Source: Streptomyces sp. Mut1 (GTDB lineage Bacteria; Actinomycetota; Actinomycetes; Streptomycetales; Streptomycetaceae). Taken from it: DNA of 64,000 nt. This document shows, piece after piece, positions 44,536-54,220 of the stretch. The DNA is taken from the NCBI RefSeq assembly GCF_030719295.1, contig NZ_CP120997.1, positions 5,777,501 through 5,841,500 of the forward strand. Reading direction: 5' to 3'. Both the position numbers and the translations under genes were made by a program. A model generated the notes under the pieces. That model was given only the letters and a program-made list of their open reading frames with translations. It ran no database searches and was not told where the DNA came from. Each line of letters opens with the position of its first letter. Position 1 is the stretch's first letter.

Positions 44536-45063
44536 TCAGCCACGCTCCCGCAGCGCCGCGCGCATGTAGTGGTGAAGGCCCAGCGCCCGCCGGCGCATCC
44601 GCAGGATCCAGGGGATGAACGCCGCCACGAGGGCCGCCACGACCAGTGAGTACACCAGCGAACCGCGAGCGGCGCCGAGGACGAGCAGGCCGGCCGCCAC
44701 CAGCCCCATGAAGCCCAGCCAGTACGGCAGCCACCGCTCACCCCGCTCGATCTTCCCCAGCTGGTCGTCCACCAGCCGCCGCATGACCGCGCGCTCCTGC
44801 GGGTCCCGGGGCACCTCGCGGTGCCGGATCTTGCGGCTGAGACCGGCGATGGCGCGCGGGCCGGCCCCGGTCGCACGGCTGGTCCTGTGGCGCTGCACGG
44901 CCAGGGCGCCCATGACCACGGCGGTGTACAGCACGCCCTGGACCACCCACAGGCCCGGATGCTCGTCGTGCCGGAACAGTGCCCCGAGGCCCACGCCGAG
45001 CACGAGGACCAGCAGGCCCTGCCCGGTCAGGCTGTCGCTGAACCAGTGCTTCACGGTGTGCAC
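44536..45063 (-). CDS. Hypothetical membrane protein
   Basis: A 175-residue protein with four hydrophobic segments arranged as two pairs ([15 protein letters not shown] and [15 protein letters not shown]; then [16 protein letters not shown] and [19 protein letters not shown]), separated by a basic cytoplasmic loop ([21 protein letters not shown]). No family recognised. The GTG at 45063 has GGAGGT 7 nt upstream. It is convergent with cdsA and divergent from rlmN. Function unknown. Confidence 0.75.
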   Translation of the reverse strand: MHTVKHWFSDSLTGQGLLVLVLGVGLGALFRHDEHPGLWVVQGVLYTAVVMGALAVQRHRTSRATGAGPRAIAGLSRKIRHREVPRDPQERAVMRRLVDDQLGKIERGERWLPYWLGFMGLVAAGLLVLGAARGSLVYSLVVAALVAAFIPWILRMRRRALGLHHYMRAALRERG

Positions 45064-45203
45064 GGCACCTACCTCCTGCGGCGTCTGCGGAACTCCCTGT
45101 ACTGACCCGGTTACCCCCGAAAGCCCGGTCCAACGGTGCCCGGGCGGGCTCGGCCGGACGACGCACACGGGTACCTCCGCACGTCTGCGACACTGGAGGA
45201 ACC

Positions 45204-46310
45204 ATGCCTAAGCCCGGAGAACTCACTTTCGTCGCGCCCCGCGGAGCCAAGAAGCCGCCGCGGCACCTCGCCGACCTCACGCCCGCCGAGCGCAGGGAAG
45301 CCGTCGCCGCGATCGGCGAGAAGCCGTTCCGCGCCCAGCAGCTCTCGCAGCACTACTTCGCGCGGTACGCGCACGACCCGGCCGAGTGGACCAACATCCC
45401 GGCCGGGTCGCGGGACAAGCTCGCCGAGGCGATGTTCCCCGACCTGATGTCCGTCCTCCGCCACATCAGCTGCGACGACGACACCACCCGCAAGACCCTG
45501 TGGAAGCTGCATGACGGGACGCTGGTCGAGTCCGTCCTGATGCGCTACCCGGAGCGGGTGACGATGTGCATCTCCTCACAGGCCGGCTGCGGGATGAACT
45601 GCCCCTTCTGCGCCACCGGGCAGGCCGGTCTCGACCGCAACCTGTCCACCGCCGAGATCGTCCACCAGATCGTGGACGGGATGCGGGCGCTGCGCGACGG
45701 CGAGGTCCCCGGCGGCCCCGCCCGGCTCTCCAACATCGTGTTCATGGGCATGGGTGAGCCGCTGGCCAACTACAACCGCGTGGTCGGCGCGATCCGCCGG
45801 CTGACCGACCCCGAGCCCGACGGCCTCGGCCTCTCGCAGCGCGGGATCACCGTCTCCACCGTCGGCCTGGTGCCCGCGATGCTGCGGTTCGCCGACGAGG
45901 GCTTCAAATGCCGCCTCGCGGTCTCGCTGCACGCCCCCGACGACGAGCTGCGCGACACCCTCGTACCGGTGAACACGCGGTGGAAGGTGCGCGAGGTGCT
46001 GGACGCGGCGTGGGAGTACGCGGAGAAGTCCGGCCGCCGCATCTCCATCGAGTACGCGCTGATCCGCGACATCAACGACCAGGCCTGGCGCGGTGACCGC
46101 CTGGGCCGGCTTCTCAAGGGCAAGCGGGTGCACGTCAACCTCATCCCGCTGAACCCGACCCCCGGCTCGAAGTGGACCGCCTCGCGGCCCGAGGACGAGA
46201 AGGCGTTCGTCGACGCCATCGCCTCCCACGGCGTGCCGGTCACGGTCCGCGACACCCGGGGCCAGGAGATCGACGGGGCCTGCGGACAGCTGGCGGCCTC
46301 CGAGCGCTGA
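45204..46310 (+). CDS. rlmN: 23S rRNA (A2503-C2) / tRNA (A37-C2) methyltransferase RlmN
   Basis: A 368-residue radical SAM methyltransferase. The 4Fe-4S cluster motif CxxxCxxC is CGMNCPFC near residue 131, following MCISSQAG. Other segments are [31 protein letters not shown] and the C-terminal [18 protein letters not shown], with a methyl-carrying cysteine in GACGQL. It modifies A2503 in the peptidyl transferase centre. ATG with GGAGGAACC upstream. Monocistronic in appearance. Confidence 0.96.
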   Translation: MPKPGELTFVAPRGAKKPPRHLADLTPAERREAVAAIGEKPFRAQQLSQHYFARYAHDPAEWTNIPAGSRDKLAEAMFPDLMSVLRHISCDDDTTRKTLWKLHDGTLVESVLMRYPERVTMCISSQAGCGMNCPFCATGQAGLDRNLSTAEIVHQIVDGMRALRDGEVPGGPARLSNIVFMGMGEPLANYNRVVGAIRRLTDPEPDGLGLSQRGITVSTVGLVPAMLRFADEGFKCRLAVSLHAPDDELRDTLVPVNTRWKVREVLDAAWEYAEKSGRRISIEYALIRDINDQAWRGDRLGRLLKGKRVHVNLIPLNPTPGSKWTASRPEDEKAFVDAIASHGVPVTVRDTRGQEIDGACGQLAASER

Positions 46311-46386
46311 GGCCGGGAGGGCGGGGCCATGGGCCCCGTCCGCGGCCGAAACGGGCCGTGTAGCCTGGGGCCGAAATCAACTGCAT

Positions 46387-46492
46387 ATTCCGACAGGGGA
46401 GCGCCACAGCGCTGAGAGTGCGGCACCAAGGACAGGTTGGCCGCAGACCCTCTGAACCTCGCCCGGGTCATTCCGGGTAGGAAGTTCGGACC
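46387..46492 (+). promoter_or_regulatory. TPP riboswitch (THI element)
   Basis: The conserved thi-box parts appear in order: AGGGGAGC (P1/P2 side), GCTGAGAGTGCGG (the CUGAGA core, 46411-46422), GACCCTCTGAACCT (46446-46459) and GGGTAGGAAG (46475-46484). This RNA binds thiamine pyrophosphate and represses the downstream genes, here a thiamine-type ABC transporter. Confidence 0.93.
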
Positions 46493-46554
46493 ATACTCAA
46501 GCTGTTGCGCCCTGCCCGCTTCCGGTTGCGGCCGGTGCGGGCGGGGCCGCGTCT

Positions 46555-46575
46555 CTTCCTGGTCACTCCAGGAGG
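46555..46575 (+). promoter_or_regulatory. Shine-Dalgarno-sequestering hairpin of the riboswitch
   Basis: CTTCCTGG (46555-46562) pairs with CCAGGAGG (46568-46575), with one G-U pair, around a 5-nt loop. The pairing hides the AGGAGG ribosome site of thiB, 8 nt before its ATG. It is a plausible translational OFF platform for the TPP riboswitch. Confidence 0.6.
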
Positions 46576-46583
46576 AATCACAC

Positions 46584-47687
46584 ATGAGCACCACCCAGAA
46601 GGCCGCCGTGGCGGCCGTCGCCGCCGCGCTCGGCATCACCGCGCTGGCCGGCTGCGGCAGTTCCGACGACCCGGCCCCGGGCGCCGAGGGCACCAAGGGC
46701 GCCGGTTCCAAGACCGTCACGCTCGTCAGCCACGACTCCTTCAACGCCTCCAAGGACGTGCTGAAGGAGTTCACCCGCGAGACCGGCTACACCGTCAAGG
46801 TGCTGAAGAGCGGCGACGCGGGCGCCGCTCTCAACCAGGAGATCCTCACCAAGGGCTCCCCGCGCGGCGACGTGTTCTTCGGCGTCGACAACACCCTGCT
46901 CTCCCGCGCCCTCGACAACGGCCTGTTCACGCCGTACGAGGCCAAGGGGCTCGACCGGATCCCGGCCGACGTCCAGCTGGACGCGGACAAGCACCGGGTC
47001 ACCCCGGTCGACACCGGCGACATCTGCGTCAACTACGACAAGAAGTACTTCGCCGACAAGAAGCTCGCGCCGCCGAAGACCTTCGCCGACCTGGCGAAGC
47101 CCGCGTACAAGAACCTGCTCGTCACCGAGAACGCCGCGACCTCATCACCCGGCCTCGGCTTCCTCCTCGGCACCGTCGCCACGTACGGCGAGGACGGCTA
47201 CCAGGACTACTGGAAGAAGCTGAAGGACAACGGCGTGAAGGTCGTCGACGGCTGGGAGCAGGCGTACAACGAGGAGTTCTCCGGCTCCGCGGGCGGCAAG
47301 AAGGCCAAGGCGGACCGGCCGCTCGTCGTCAGCTACGCCTCCAGCCCGCCCGTCGAGGTGCTGTACGCCGACCCGCAGCCCAAGACCGCGCCGACCGGCG
47401 TCGCCACCGGGACGTGCTTCCGCCAGATCGAGTTCGCCGGACTCCTGGACGGGGCGAAGAACGAGGCCGGCGGCAGGGCCCTGCTCGACTTCCTGATCGG
47501 GAAGAAGTTCCAGGAGGACATGCCCCTCACCATGTTCGTCAGCCCGGTCGCCCAGGACGCGAAGGTGCCGGAACTCTTCACGAAGTTCGGTGCCACCGCG
47601 GACAAGCCGGCGACCGTCGCCCCGGACGCCATCGCCAAGAACCGTGAGCAGTGGGTCCAGTCATGGTCCTCGCTCGTAGTGAAGTAG
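46584..47687 (+). CDS. thiB: Thiamine ABC transporter substrate-binding lipoprotein
   Basis: A 367-residue secreted lipoprotein. Signal peptide with lipobox LAGC (mature Cys near residue 25), then an iron/thiamine-type binding protein fold: TVTLVSHDSFNASKDVLKEF, GDVFFGVDNTLLSRAL, TGDICVNYDKKYF and a C-terminal WVQSWSSLV. The family captures thiamine, TMP or TPP outside the membrane. The gene is directly downstream of a TPP riboswitch and upstream of permease and ATPase genes, which fixes the substrate class. ATG with AGGAGG. Confidence 0.93.
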   Translation: MSTTQKAAVAAVAAALGITALAGCGSSDDPAPGAEGTKGAGSKTVTLVSHDSFNASKDVLKEFTRETGYTVKVLKSGDAGAALNQEILTKGSPRGDVFFGVDNTLLSRALDNGLFTPYEAKGLDRIPADVQLDADKHRVTPVDTGDICVNYDKKYFADKKLAPPKTFADLAKPAYKNLLVTENAATSSPGLGFLLGTVATYGEDGYQDYWKKLKDNGVKVVDGWEQAYNEEFSGSAGGKKAKADRPLVVSYASSPPVEVLYADPQPKTAPTGVATGTCFRQIEFAGLLDGAKNEAGGRALLDFLIGKKFQEDMPLTMFVSPVAQDAKVPELFTKFGATADKPATVAPDAIAKNREQWVQSWSSLVVK

Positions 47688-49378
47688 CGAAGGACCCCGT
47701 ACGCGGACCGGGCGCGCGCGGGAAGTCCGCACGCGCCCGGTCCCGGCGCGGGAACGCGGTCCGGCTCGGTCTCATGGCCGTGCCGGTCGCCTTCTTCGCC
47801 GTGTTCTTCGCCTATCCCGTCGCGGCGATCGTCGGCCGGGGGCTCAAGGTGGACGGCGTCTGGCAGTTCGGCGGGTTCGGCGAGGTGCTGGCCCGGCCGG
47901 AGATCCGGGACGTCCTGTGGTTCACCCTGTGGCAGGCGCTCGCCTCGACCGCGCTGACCCTGCTGATCGCGCTGCCCGGCGCCTATGTGTTCGCCCGGTT
48001 CGACTTCCCCGGCAAGCAGGTGCTGCGCGCCGTCGTCACGGTGCCCTTCGTGCTGCCGACCGTCGTCGTGGGCACCGCCTTTCTCGCGCTGCTCGGCCGC
48101 GGCGGTCTGCTGGACGAGCTGTGGGGCGTACGGCTCGACACCACCGTGTGGGCGATCCTGCTGGCGCACGTCTTCTTCAACTACGCGGTCGTCGTCCGCA
48201 CGGTCGGCGGCCTCTGGGCGCAGCTCGACCCGCGCCAGGAGGAGGCCGCCCGGGTCCTGGGAGCCGGCCGGTTCACCGCCTGGCGGCGCGTCACCCTGCC
48301 GGCGCTCGCCCCGGCCGTGGCCGCCGCCGCTCTGATGGTCTTCCTCTTCACCTTCACCTCCTTCGGGGTCGTACAGATCCTCGGCGGGCCCGGCTTCTCC
48401 ACGCTGGAGGTGGAGATCTACCGGCAGACCGCGCAGCTGCTCGCCCTGCCCACGGCTGCCGTGCTGACGCTCGTACAGTTCGTCGCCGTCGGCGCGATCC
48501 TCGCCGTGCACGCCTGGACCGTACGGCGCAGGGAGCGGGCGCTGAAGCTGGTCGACCCGGCGCAGACCGCCCGCCGGCCGAGCGGCGCCGGGCAGTGGAC
48601 GCTGCTCGCCGGGGTGCTGCTGAGCGTGCTGGTGCTGATCCTGCTGCCGCTCGCGGTGCTGGTGGAGCGTTCGCTCGGCGGATCCGGCCTCGCCTACTAC
48701 CGCGCGCTCACCTCGGCGGACGCCAACAGCGGTACGTTCCTGGTCGCGCCCATCGAGGCGATCGGCAACTCGCTGCGCTACGCCGTGGTCGCCACCCTCA
48801 TCGCCCTGGTCGTCGGCGGGCTGGCCGCGGCCGCGCTCACCCGCCGGGCTGGCCGGCTCGTACGGGGCTTCGACGCGCTGCTGATGCTGCCGCTCGGGGT
48901 CTCCGCGGTCACCGTCGGCTTCGGCTTCCTGATCACCCTGGACAAGCCGCCGCTGGACCTGCGGACCTCCTGGATCCTGGTGCCCCTCGCCCAGGCACTG
49001 GTCGGGGTGCCGTTCGTCGTACGGACCATGCTGCCGGTCCTGAGAGCGGTGGACGCACGGCTGCGCGAGGCCGCCGGGGTGCTCGGCGCCTCCCCGCTGC
49101 GCGCCTGGCGGGAGGTGGACCTTCCGCTGGTGCGGCGGGCGCTGCTGGTCGCCGCCGGCTTCGCCTTCGCCGTGTCGCTGGGGGAGTTCGGCGCCACCGT
49201 GTTCATCGCGCGGCCCGACAACCCGACACTGCCGGTGGCCGTGGCCCGGCTGCTCGGGCGGTCCGGGGAGCTCAACTACGGCCAGGCGATGGCCCTCAGC
49301 ACCATCCTGATGCTGGTGTGCGCCGTGTCGCTGCTGCTCCTCGAACGCATCCGCACCGACCGGTCGGGAGAGTTCTAG
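47663..49378 (+). CDS. thiP: Thiamine ABC transporter permease (fused two-domain)
   Basis: A 571-residue inner membrane permease with two BPD-type domains of about six membrane segments each. The EAA loops are EEAARVLGAGRFTAWRRVTLP (first half, near residue 195) and REAAGVLGASPLRAWREVDLP (second half). It overlaps the thiB 3' end, so translation is coupled. The start is uncertain: ATG at 47663 or GTG at 47651, neither with a strong ribosome site. It forms the ThiBPQ-type importer with its neighbours. Confidence 0.92.
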   Translation: MVLARSEVAKDPVRGPGARGKSARARSRRGNAVRLGLMAVPVAFFAVFFAYPVAAIVGRGLKVDGVWQFGGFGEVLARPEIRDVLWFTLWQALASTALTLLIALPGAYVFARFDFPGKQVLRAVVTVPFVLPTVVVGTAFLALLGRGGLLDELWGVRLDTTVWAILLAHVFFNYAVVVRTVGGLWAQLDPRQEEAARVLGAGRFTAWRRVTLPALAPAVAAAALMVFLFTFTSFGVVQILGGPGFSTLEVEIYRQTAQLLALPTAAVLTLVQFVAVGAILAVHAWTVRRRERALKLVDPAQTARRPSGAGQWTLLAGVLLSVLVLILLPLAVLVERSLGGSGLAYYRALTSADANSGTFLVAPIEAIGNSLRYAVVATLIALVVGGLAAAALTRRAGRLVRGFDALLMLPLGVSAVTVGFGFLITLDKPPLDLRTSWILVPLAQALVGVPFVVRTMLPVLRAVDARLREAAGVLGASPLRAWREVDLPLVRRALLVAAGFAFAVSLGEFGATVFIARPDNPTLPVAVARLLGRSGELNYGQAMALSTILMLVCAVSLLLLERIRTDRSGEF

Positions 49379-49398
49379 GAGATGGGGAGTTCCGGAAA

Positions 49399-50424
49399 AT
49401 GCTGACACTCGAATCGGCCACGGTCCGCTTCGGCGAGCGGGTCGCGGTCGACGGGGTCGACCTGGAGGTCGCCGATCACGAGATCGTCTGCGTGCTCGGG
49501 CCGAGCGGCAGCGGCAAGTCCTCGCTGCTGAGGCTGGTCGCCGGGCTCCAGGAGCCGGACGGCGGGCGGGTCCTGCTCGACGGCGCCGACCAGGACGGTG
49601 TCCCGGTGCACCGGCGCGGGCTCGGCCTGATGTTCCAGGACCACCAGCTCTTCCCGCACCGGGATGTCGGCGCCAACGTCGCGTTCGGCCTGCGGATGCA
49701 CGGCGTGGGCCGGGACGAGCAGGACCGCAGGGTCGCCGAACTCCTCGACCTCGTCGGCCTCCCCGGCGCCGAACGGCGTGCCGTCGCCGCGCTCTCCGGC
49801 GGTGAGCAGCAGCGCGTCGCCCTCGCCCGCGCCCTCGCCCCCCGGCCCAGGCTCCTGATGCTGGACGAACCCCTCGGCCAGCTGGACCGCAGCCTGCGCG
49901 AACGCCTCGTCGTCGAACTGCGCGCCCTCTTCGGCCGGCTCGGCACGACCGTGCTCGCCGTCACCCACGACCAGGGCGAGGCGTTCGCCCTGGCCGACCG
50001 GGTCGTCGTGATGCGCGAGGGACGCGTCGCCCAGGTGGGGACCCCGCTGGAGGTGTGGCAGCGCCCCGCCTCCGCGTTCGTGGCGCGTTTCCTGGGCTTC
50101 GACAACGTGGTGGAGGCGACCGTCGACGGGGAGAGGGCGCTCACGGACTGGGGCGAGGTGCCGGTGCCCGCCGGGTCGAGGCAGGGGGCGTGCGATCTGC
50201 TGGTGCGTCCGGCCGGGGTGCGGATCGGCGGGCCGGGGAAGGGGCTGGGCTGCGTCGTCGGCGCGCGCACCTTCCGCGGCAGCCATGTCGCCGTGACCCT
50301 GCGTCCCGAGCACGGCCCGGTGCTGGAGGCCGAGTGCTCACTGCGCGGGACGCCGGACGAGGGGGAGCGGATCGGGGTCACCTTCGACCCCTCGGAGTGC
50401 GTCGTGCTGCCCGCACTCTTCTGA
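49399..50424 (+). CDS. thiQ: Thiamine ABC transporter ATP-binding protein
   Basis: A 341-residue ABC ATPase. Walker A GPSGSGKSS, Q-loop FQDHQLFPH, signature LSGGEQQR, Walker B LLMLDEPL and the H-loop THDQGEA are all present. A C-terminal TOBE-like domain of about 110 residues follows, making it longer than E. coli ThiQ and similar to ferric/spermidine-type ATPases. ATG at 49399, 20 bp after thiP. Last gene under the TPP riboswitch. Confidence 0.93.
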   Translation: MLTLESATVRFGERVAVDGVDLEVADHEIVCVLGPSGSGKSSLLRLVAGLQEPDGGRVLLDGADQDGVPVHRRGLGLMFQDHQLFPHRDVGANVAFGLRMHGVGRDEQDRRVAELLDLVGLPGAERRAVAALSGGEQQRVALARALAPRPRLLMLDEPLGQLDRSLRERLVVELRALFGRLGTTVLAVTHDQGEAFALADRVVVMREGRVAQVGTPLEVWQRPASAFVARFLGFDNVVEATVDGERALTDWGEVPVPAGSRQGACDLLVRPAGVRIGGPGKGLGCVVGARTFRGSHVAVTLRPEHGPVLEAECSLRGTPDEGERIGVTFDPSECVVLPALF

Positions 50425-50515
50425 CGGAGGGACGGACGGGCCGGGGCCGGGGGTTACGCCGAGGACCGGCCGGGCAGTGTGCCCGGGCCGGTCCGTCGGG
50501 TCCGTCGGGTTCTGC

Positions 50516-51700
50516 TCAGGGGGTCAGCGGCAGCGCCGCCAGTTCCGCGATGGCCCAGGTGATCGGGGCGAAGACCACCAGCAGCGCGGCGGCACGCAGG
50601 GCCGTCGCCGCACGCAGCGCCGAGGCCGGGGCGCCGAGCCGCAGCAGCGCCCGTGCCGTCTCCGCACGGGCCTGCTTCGCCTCCAGGGCGGAGGTCAGCA
50701 GCGTCGCCGTGGTGCAGCCGATGACGAGCACCGCCCCGAGCGCGGTGAGCGGGCCGAACGGGCGGGGCCCCGTCCCGTACAGCGCGAAGGCGGCGATGAT
50801 CCCCGAGAGGACCGCGCAGACCACCCCGAGCGGGCGGCCGATGCGCTGCGCCTCGTCCATCAGGACCCGGCCCGCCAGCAGGCGTACGGCTCCGGGGCGC
50901 ACCGTCTGGAGCAGCCGCCCGCACAGATGGGTCAGACCGGGGCCCGCCATGGCCAGGCCGATCGCCGTCAGCGTCCAGCCCACGAGCACCCAGGCCGGTG
51001 TGGCGTCGAGCTTGCCGGGAAGCGGGAAGGGGCTGCCGGCCGAGCCCCGGCTCGCGTAGGCCTCGACGGCGAGACCGGCCGCCGTCAGGGCCACGCCCCA
51101 GGGCAGCCCGGTGGGCGGGGCCGCGGGGGCGGGAAGCTCCTCGGCGGGCGCCGGGTCGGCGGTGTCCTCGGCGGGGCTCGCCGTCCGTACCGGACGGGTG
51201 CGCAGCGCCAGCGCGCTGGCCGTCGCGGCGGCGGCCGGCACCAGGGTCAGCAGGACGAGGACGGCGGCGACCGGAAGCGGAGCGTCCGCGCCGAGCAGCC
51301 CGGCGGCTGCGCCGTCGAACGGCAGCCCGGACAGGTCGCCGCGCAGATGGAGGAAGAACAGCAGCGCCACCGCGGAGCCGAGGGTGCACGAGACGGCGGT
51401 GGAGACCGCGGCGAGGACGCTGAGCCGCACCGGGCCGAGGCCGACGGCGGACAGCCCGGAGCGCGGCCGGGTGCTCGGGTCCGTACGGGCCACCGCGATG
51501 GCGAACTGCACCGTGGTGACGAGCGGCACGAGGCACCACAGCAGCCGCAGCACCGAACCGGCCGAGTGGGCGGGATGCCCGGCGGCGTAGCCGAGGGTGC
51601 ACAGGAGGAGGAAGCCGACCCCGGCGGAGGCAGCCGCGACGAGCAGCCTCCGCATCAGGACCAGGGGATGGGAACCGCGGGCTAGACGGAGAGCGAGCAC
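50516..51700 (-). CDS. ABC transporter permease (FtsX-like)
   Basis: A 394-residue integral membrane protein with about eight hydrophobic segments in two groups and a central Pro/Ala-rich loop (near residues 165-195). It resembles the MacB/FtsX-like permease partners of small ABC ATPases. The GTG at 51700 has GGAGGG upstream and overlaps the 3' end of the ATPase gene by 19 bp; an ATG at 51655 is a less likely start. Probably exports or extracts a lipophilic compound; substrate unknown. Confidence 0.82.
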   Translation of the reverse strand: MLALRLARGSHPLVLMRRLLVAAASAGVGFLLLCTLGYAAGHPAHSAGSVLRLLWCLVPLVTTVQFAIAVARTDPSTRPRSGLSAVGLGPVRLSVLAAVSTAVSCTLGSAVALLFFLHLRGDLSGLPFDGAAAGLLGADAPLPVAAVLVLLTLVPAAAATASALALRTRPVRTASPAEDTADPAPAEELPAPAAPPTGLPWGVALTAAGLAVEAYASRGSAGSPFPLPGKLDATPAWVLVGWTLTAIGLAMAGPGLTHLCGRLLQTVRPGAVRLLAGRVLMDEAQRIGRPLGVVCAVLSGIIAAFALYGTGPRPFGPLTALGAVLVIGCTTATLLTSALEAKQARAETARALLRLGAPASALRAATALRAAALLVVFAPITWAIAELAALPLTP

Positions 51701-52428
51701 GCCGCGCGGCCCTCCGGATCGGTTTCGGCGGGCAGGGTGACCGTGGAGACGCGGCGCCCGTCCAGCAGGGGCACCACACGGTCGGCGAGGGCGGCGATCT
51801 CCGCGTCGTGGGTGGCGAGCACCACGGTGATGCCGTGCGAGCGGGCGGCGCTGGTCAGGGTCCGCAGCACATGGGTGCGGTCGGTGCGGTGCAGACTCGC
51901 GGTCGGCTCGTCGGCGAAGATCACGGAGGGCCCCGCGGCCAGGGCACGGGCCACGGAGATCCGCTGCCGCTGGCTCTGCTGGAGGGTGTGCGGGCGCTGC
52001 TTGGCGCACATGCCGATGTCGAGGCGCTCCAGCCACTCCATGGCGGCCTTCTTCGCCTCCCGGTGCGAGGCGCCGCGCAGCAGGAGCGGGAGTGCGGTGT
52101 TCTCCCAGGTGTTCAGCTCCGGGACGAGCTGCGGCTCGGGGGCGATCCAGCCGAACTTGTCGCGGCGCAGCCGCTCCCGCAGCCTCGGCCCCATGGTGTG
52201 CACGGGCACGCTGTTGAACCAGACCTCGCCCTCCTGGGGGACGAGCTGGCCGGAGAGGCAGTGCAGCAGGGTCGTCTTGCCGCTGCCGCGCGGGCCGGTC
52301 ACGGCGAGGATCTCGCCGTCGCGGATGCCCAGGGATACCCCGCCGAGCGCGGGCGAGCCGTTGTGGGAGTGCTGCAGGGAACGCGCCCAGATCACATCGT
52401 TGTCCGGCGGGGCCACCATGGCGTACAC
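51682..52428 (-). CDS. ABC transporter ATP-binding protein with degenerate signature
   Basis: A 248-residue ATPase of the LolD/MacB type. Walker A is TGPRGSGKTT, the Q-loop region is WIAPEPQLVPELNTWEN and Walker B is SVIFADEPTASL, with H-loop ATHDAE. The signature LSGGQ is replaced by LQQSQRQR, which could weaken ATP hydrolysis at that site. GTG at 52428 or ATG at 52419. Overlaps the permease gene. A perfect 20-bp palindrome lies 22 bp upstream of the start. Confidence 0.86.
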   Translation of the reverse strand: MYAMVAPPDNDVIWARSLQHSHNGSPALGGVSLGIRDGEILAVTGPRGSGKTTLLHCLSGQLVPQEGEVWFNSVPVHTMGPRLRERLRRDKFGWIAPEPQLVPELNTWENTALPLLLRGASHREAKKAAMEWLERLDIGMCAKQRPHTLQQSQRQRISVARALAAGPSVIFADEPTASLHRTDRTHVLRTLTSAARSHGITVVLATHDAEIAALADRVVPLLDGRRVSTVTLPAETDPEGRAACSLSV

Positions 52429-52450
52429 CTCGGTTCAGATCAGATATCCC

Positions 52451-52470
52451 GTTCCCCCGTACGGGGGAAC
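52451..52470. promoter_or_regulatory. Perfect 20-bp palindrome in the divergent ABC/aldehyde dehydrogenase region
   Basis: GTTCCCCCGTACGGGGGAAC is fully self-complementary and sits 22 bp before the ABC operon start. It is a plausible operator for a dimeric regulator, or part of the 5' leader. The remaining part of the 340-bp gap to the dehydrogenase shows no other clear element. Confidence 0.5.
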
Positions 52471-52770
52471 GAAGAGGGGGCCGATCGGTCACTCGGCACG
52501 GTAGGGATTCGGATCGCGGTGTGCGTACGGCACGCGGCCCGGGTACGCCTCTTCCCACTCGATCGGGCGCATCCGGGCTGCGCCGGGCGTATGAGATGAC
52601 CGCCCGCCGACGGGCGTGGGACGGTCAAGGGGAGGTCAAGAGGGGAACAGTCGATCAGCCGGTCGAATGTTCGCTCAGAACTTCGTCCGCGGCCTTGCCG
52701 ATCGCCGGGCAGGGACCCCCGACTACGCTGGGCGTCTCACCCATTGGACTCAACATCAGGAGGGGTGGCC

Positions 52771-54210
52771 GTGACCGCTGAGGTACGCCGTCTGCGCAAC
52801 TACATCAACGGGGAGTTCCGGGACGCCGCCGACGGGCGGACGATCGACGTGGTCAACCCGGTGACCGAGGAGGTCTACGCGACCTCGCCGCTCTCCGGCC
52901 CCGCCGACGTCGACGCCGCGATGGACGCCGCCGCGGCCGCGTTCCCCGCCTGGCGCGACGCCACACCGGCCGAGCGCCAGCGCGCCCTGCTCAAGGTCGC
53001 GGACGCCTTCGAGGAGCGCGCCGAGGATCTGATCGCCGCCGAGTCCGAGAACACCGGCAAGCCGATCGGGCTCACCCGCACCGAGGAGATCCCGCCGGTG
53101 GTGGACCAGATCCGCTTCTTCGCGGGTGCCGCCCGGCTGCTCGAAGGGCGCTCGGCCGGCGAGTACATGGAGGGGCTGACCTCCATCGTGCGCCGCGAGC
53201 CGGTCGGCGTCTGCGCGCAGGTGGCGCCGTGGAACTACCCGATGATGATGGCCGTCTGGAAGTTCGCCCCGGCGCTCGCGGCGGGCAACACCGTCGTCAT
53301 CAAGCCGTCCGACACCACGCCGGCGTCCACCGTGCTGATCGCCGAGATCATCGGGCAGATCCTGCCCAAGGGCGTCTTCAACGTCATCTGCGGCGACCGG
53401 GACACCGGCCGCGCGATGGTCGAGCACCGGATTCCGGCGATGGCCTCCATCACCGGTTCGGTCCGGGCCGGCATGCAGGTCGCCGAGTCGGCGGCCAAGG
53501 ACGTCAAGCGGGTCCACCTGGAGCTCGGCGGCAAGGCGCCCGTCGTCGTCTTCGAGGACACCGACATCGCCAAGGCCGTCGAGGACATCTCGGTCGCGGG
53601 TTACTTCAACGCCGGGCAGGACTGTACGGCGGCGACGCGCGTCCTGGTCCACGAGTCCATCCACGACGAGTTCGTCACCGCGCTCGCCAAGGCCGCCGCC
53701 GACACGAAGACGGGCCTGCCGGACGACGAGGACGTGCTCTACGGCCCCCTCAACAACGCCAACCAGCTGGCCCAGGTCAGCGGCTTCATCGAGCGCCTCC
53801 CGGCCCACGCCAGGGTCGAGGCGGGCGGCCACCGGGTCGGTGACAAGGGCTACTTCTACGCCCCGACCGTCGTCTCCGGGCTCAAGCAGGACGACGAGAT
53901 CATCCAGAACGAGGTCTTCGGCCCGGTCATCACCGTCCAGTCCTTCACGGACGAGGCCCAGGCGCTGGAGTGGGCCAACGGCGTCGAGTACGCGCTGGCC
54001 TCCTCGGTGTGGACCAAGGACCACGCGCGAGCCATGCGGATGTCGAAGAACCTCGACTTCGGATGCGTCTGGATCAACACCCACATCCCGCTCGTCGCGG
54101 AGATGCCGCACGGTGGTTTCAAGAAGTCCGGTTACGGCAAGGACCTCTCGGCCTACGGCTTCGAGGACTACACGCGCATCAAGCACGTCATGACGTCCAT
54201 CGAGGGCTGA
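52771..54210 (+). CDS. Aldehyde dehydrogenase, probably gamma-aminobutyraldehyde type
   Basis: A 479-residue NAD-dependent aldehyde dehydrogenase. Features: AQVAPWNYPMMMAVWK (cofactor site), SITGSVRAG, catalytic Glu in LELGGKAP and nucleophile Cys in NAGQDCTAATR, then EVFGPVITVQ. The residues resemble bacterial 4-aminobutyraldehyde/betaine aldehyde dehydrogenases, placing it in putrescine or polyamine breakdown; that substrate is inferred. GTG at 52771 with AGGAGGGG about 6 nt upstream (another GTG lies two codons earlier). Ends before a classic terminator. Confidence 0.9.
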   Translation: MTAEVRRLRNYINGEFRDAADGRTIDVVNPVTEEVYATSPLSGPADVDAAMDAAAAAFPAWRDATPAERQRALLKVADAFEERAEDLIAAESENTGKPIGLTRTEEIPPVVDQIRFFAGAARLLEGRSAGEYMEGLTSIVRREPVGVCAQVAPWNYPMMMAVWKFAPALAAGNTVVIKPSDTTPASTVLIAEIIGQILPKGVFNVICGDRDTGRAMVEHRIPAMASITGSVRAGMQVAESAAKDVKRVHLELGGKAPVVVFEDTDIAKAVEDISVAGYFNAGQDCTAATRVLVHESIHDEFVTALAKAAADTKTGLPDDEDVLYGPLNNANQLAQVSGFIERLPAHARVEAGGHRVGDKGYFYAPTVVSGLKQDDEIIQNEVFGPVITVQSFTDEAQALEWANGVEYALASSVWTKDHARAMRMSKNLDFGCVWINTHIPLVAEMPHGGFKKSGYGKDLSAYGFEDYTRIKHVMTSIEG

Positions 54211-54220
54211 CCGTACCCAA

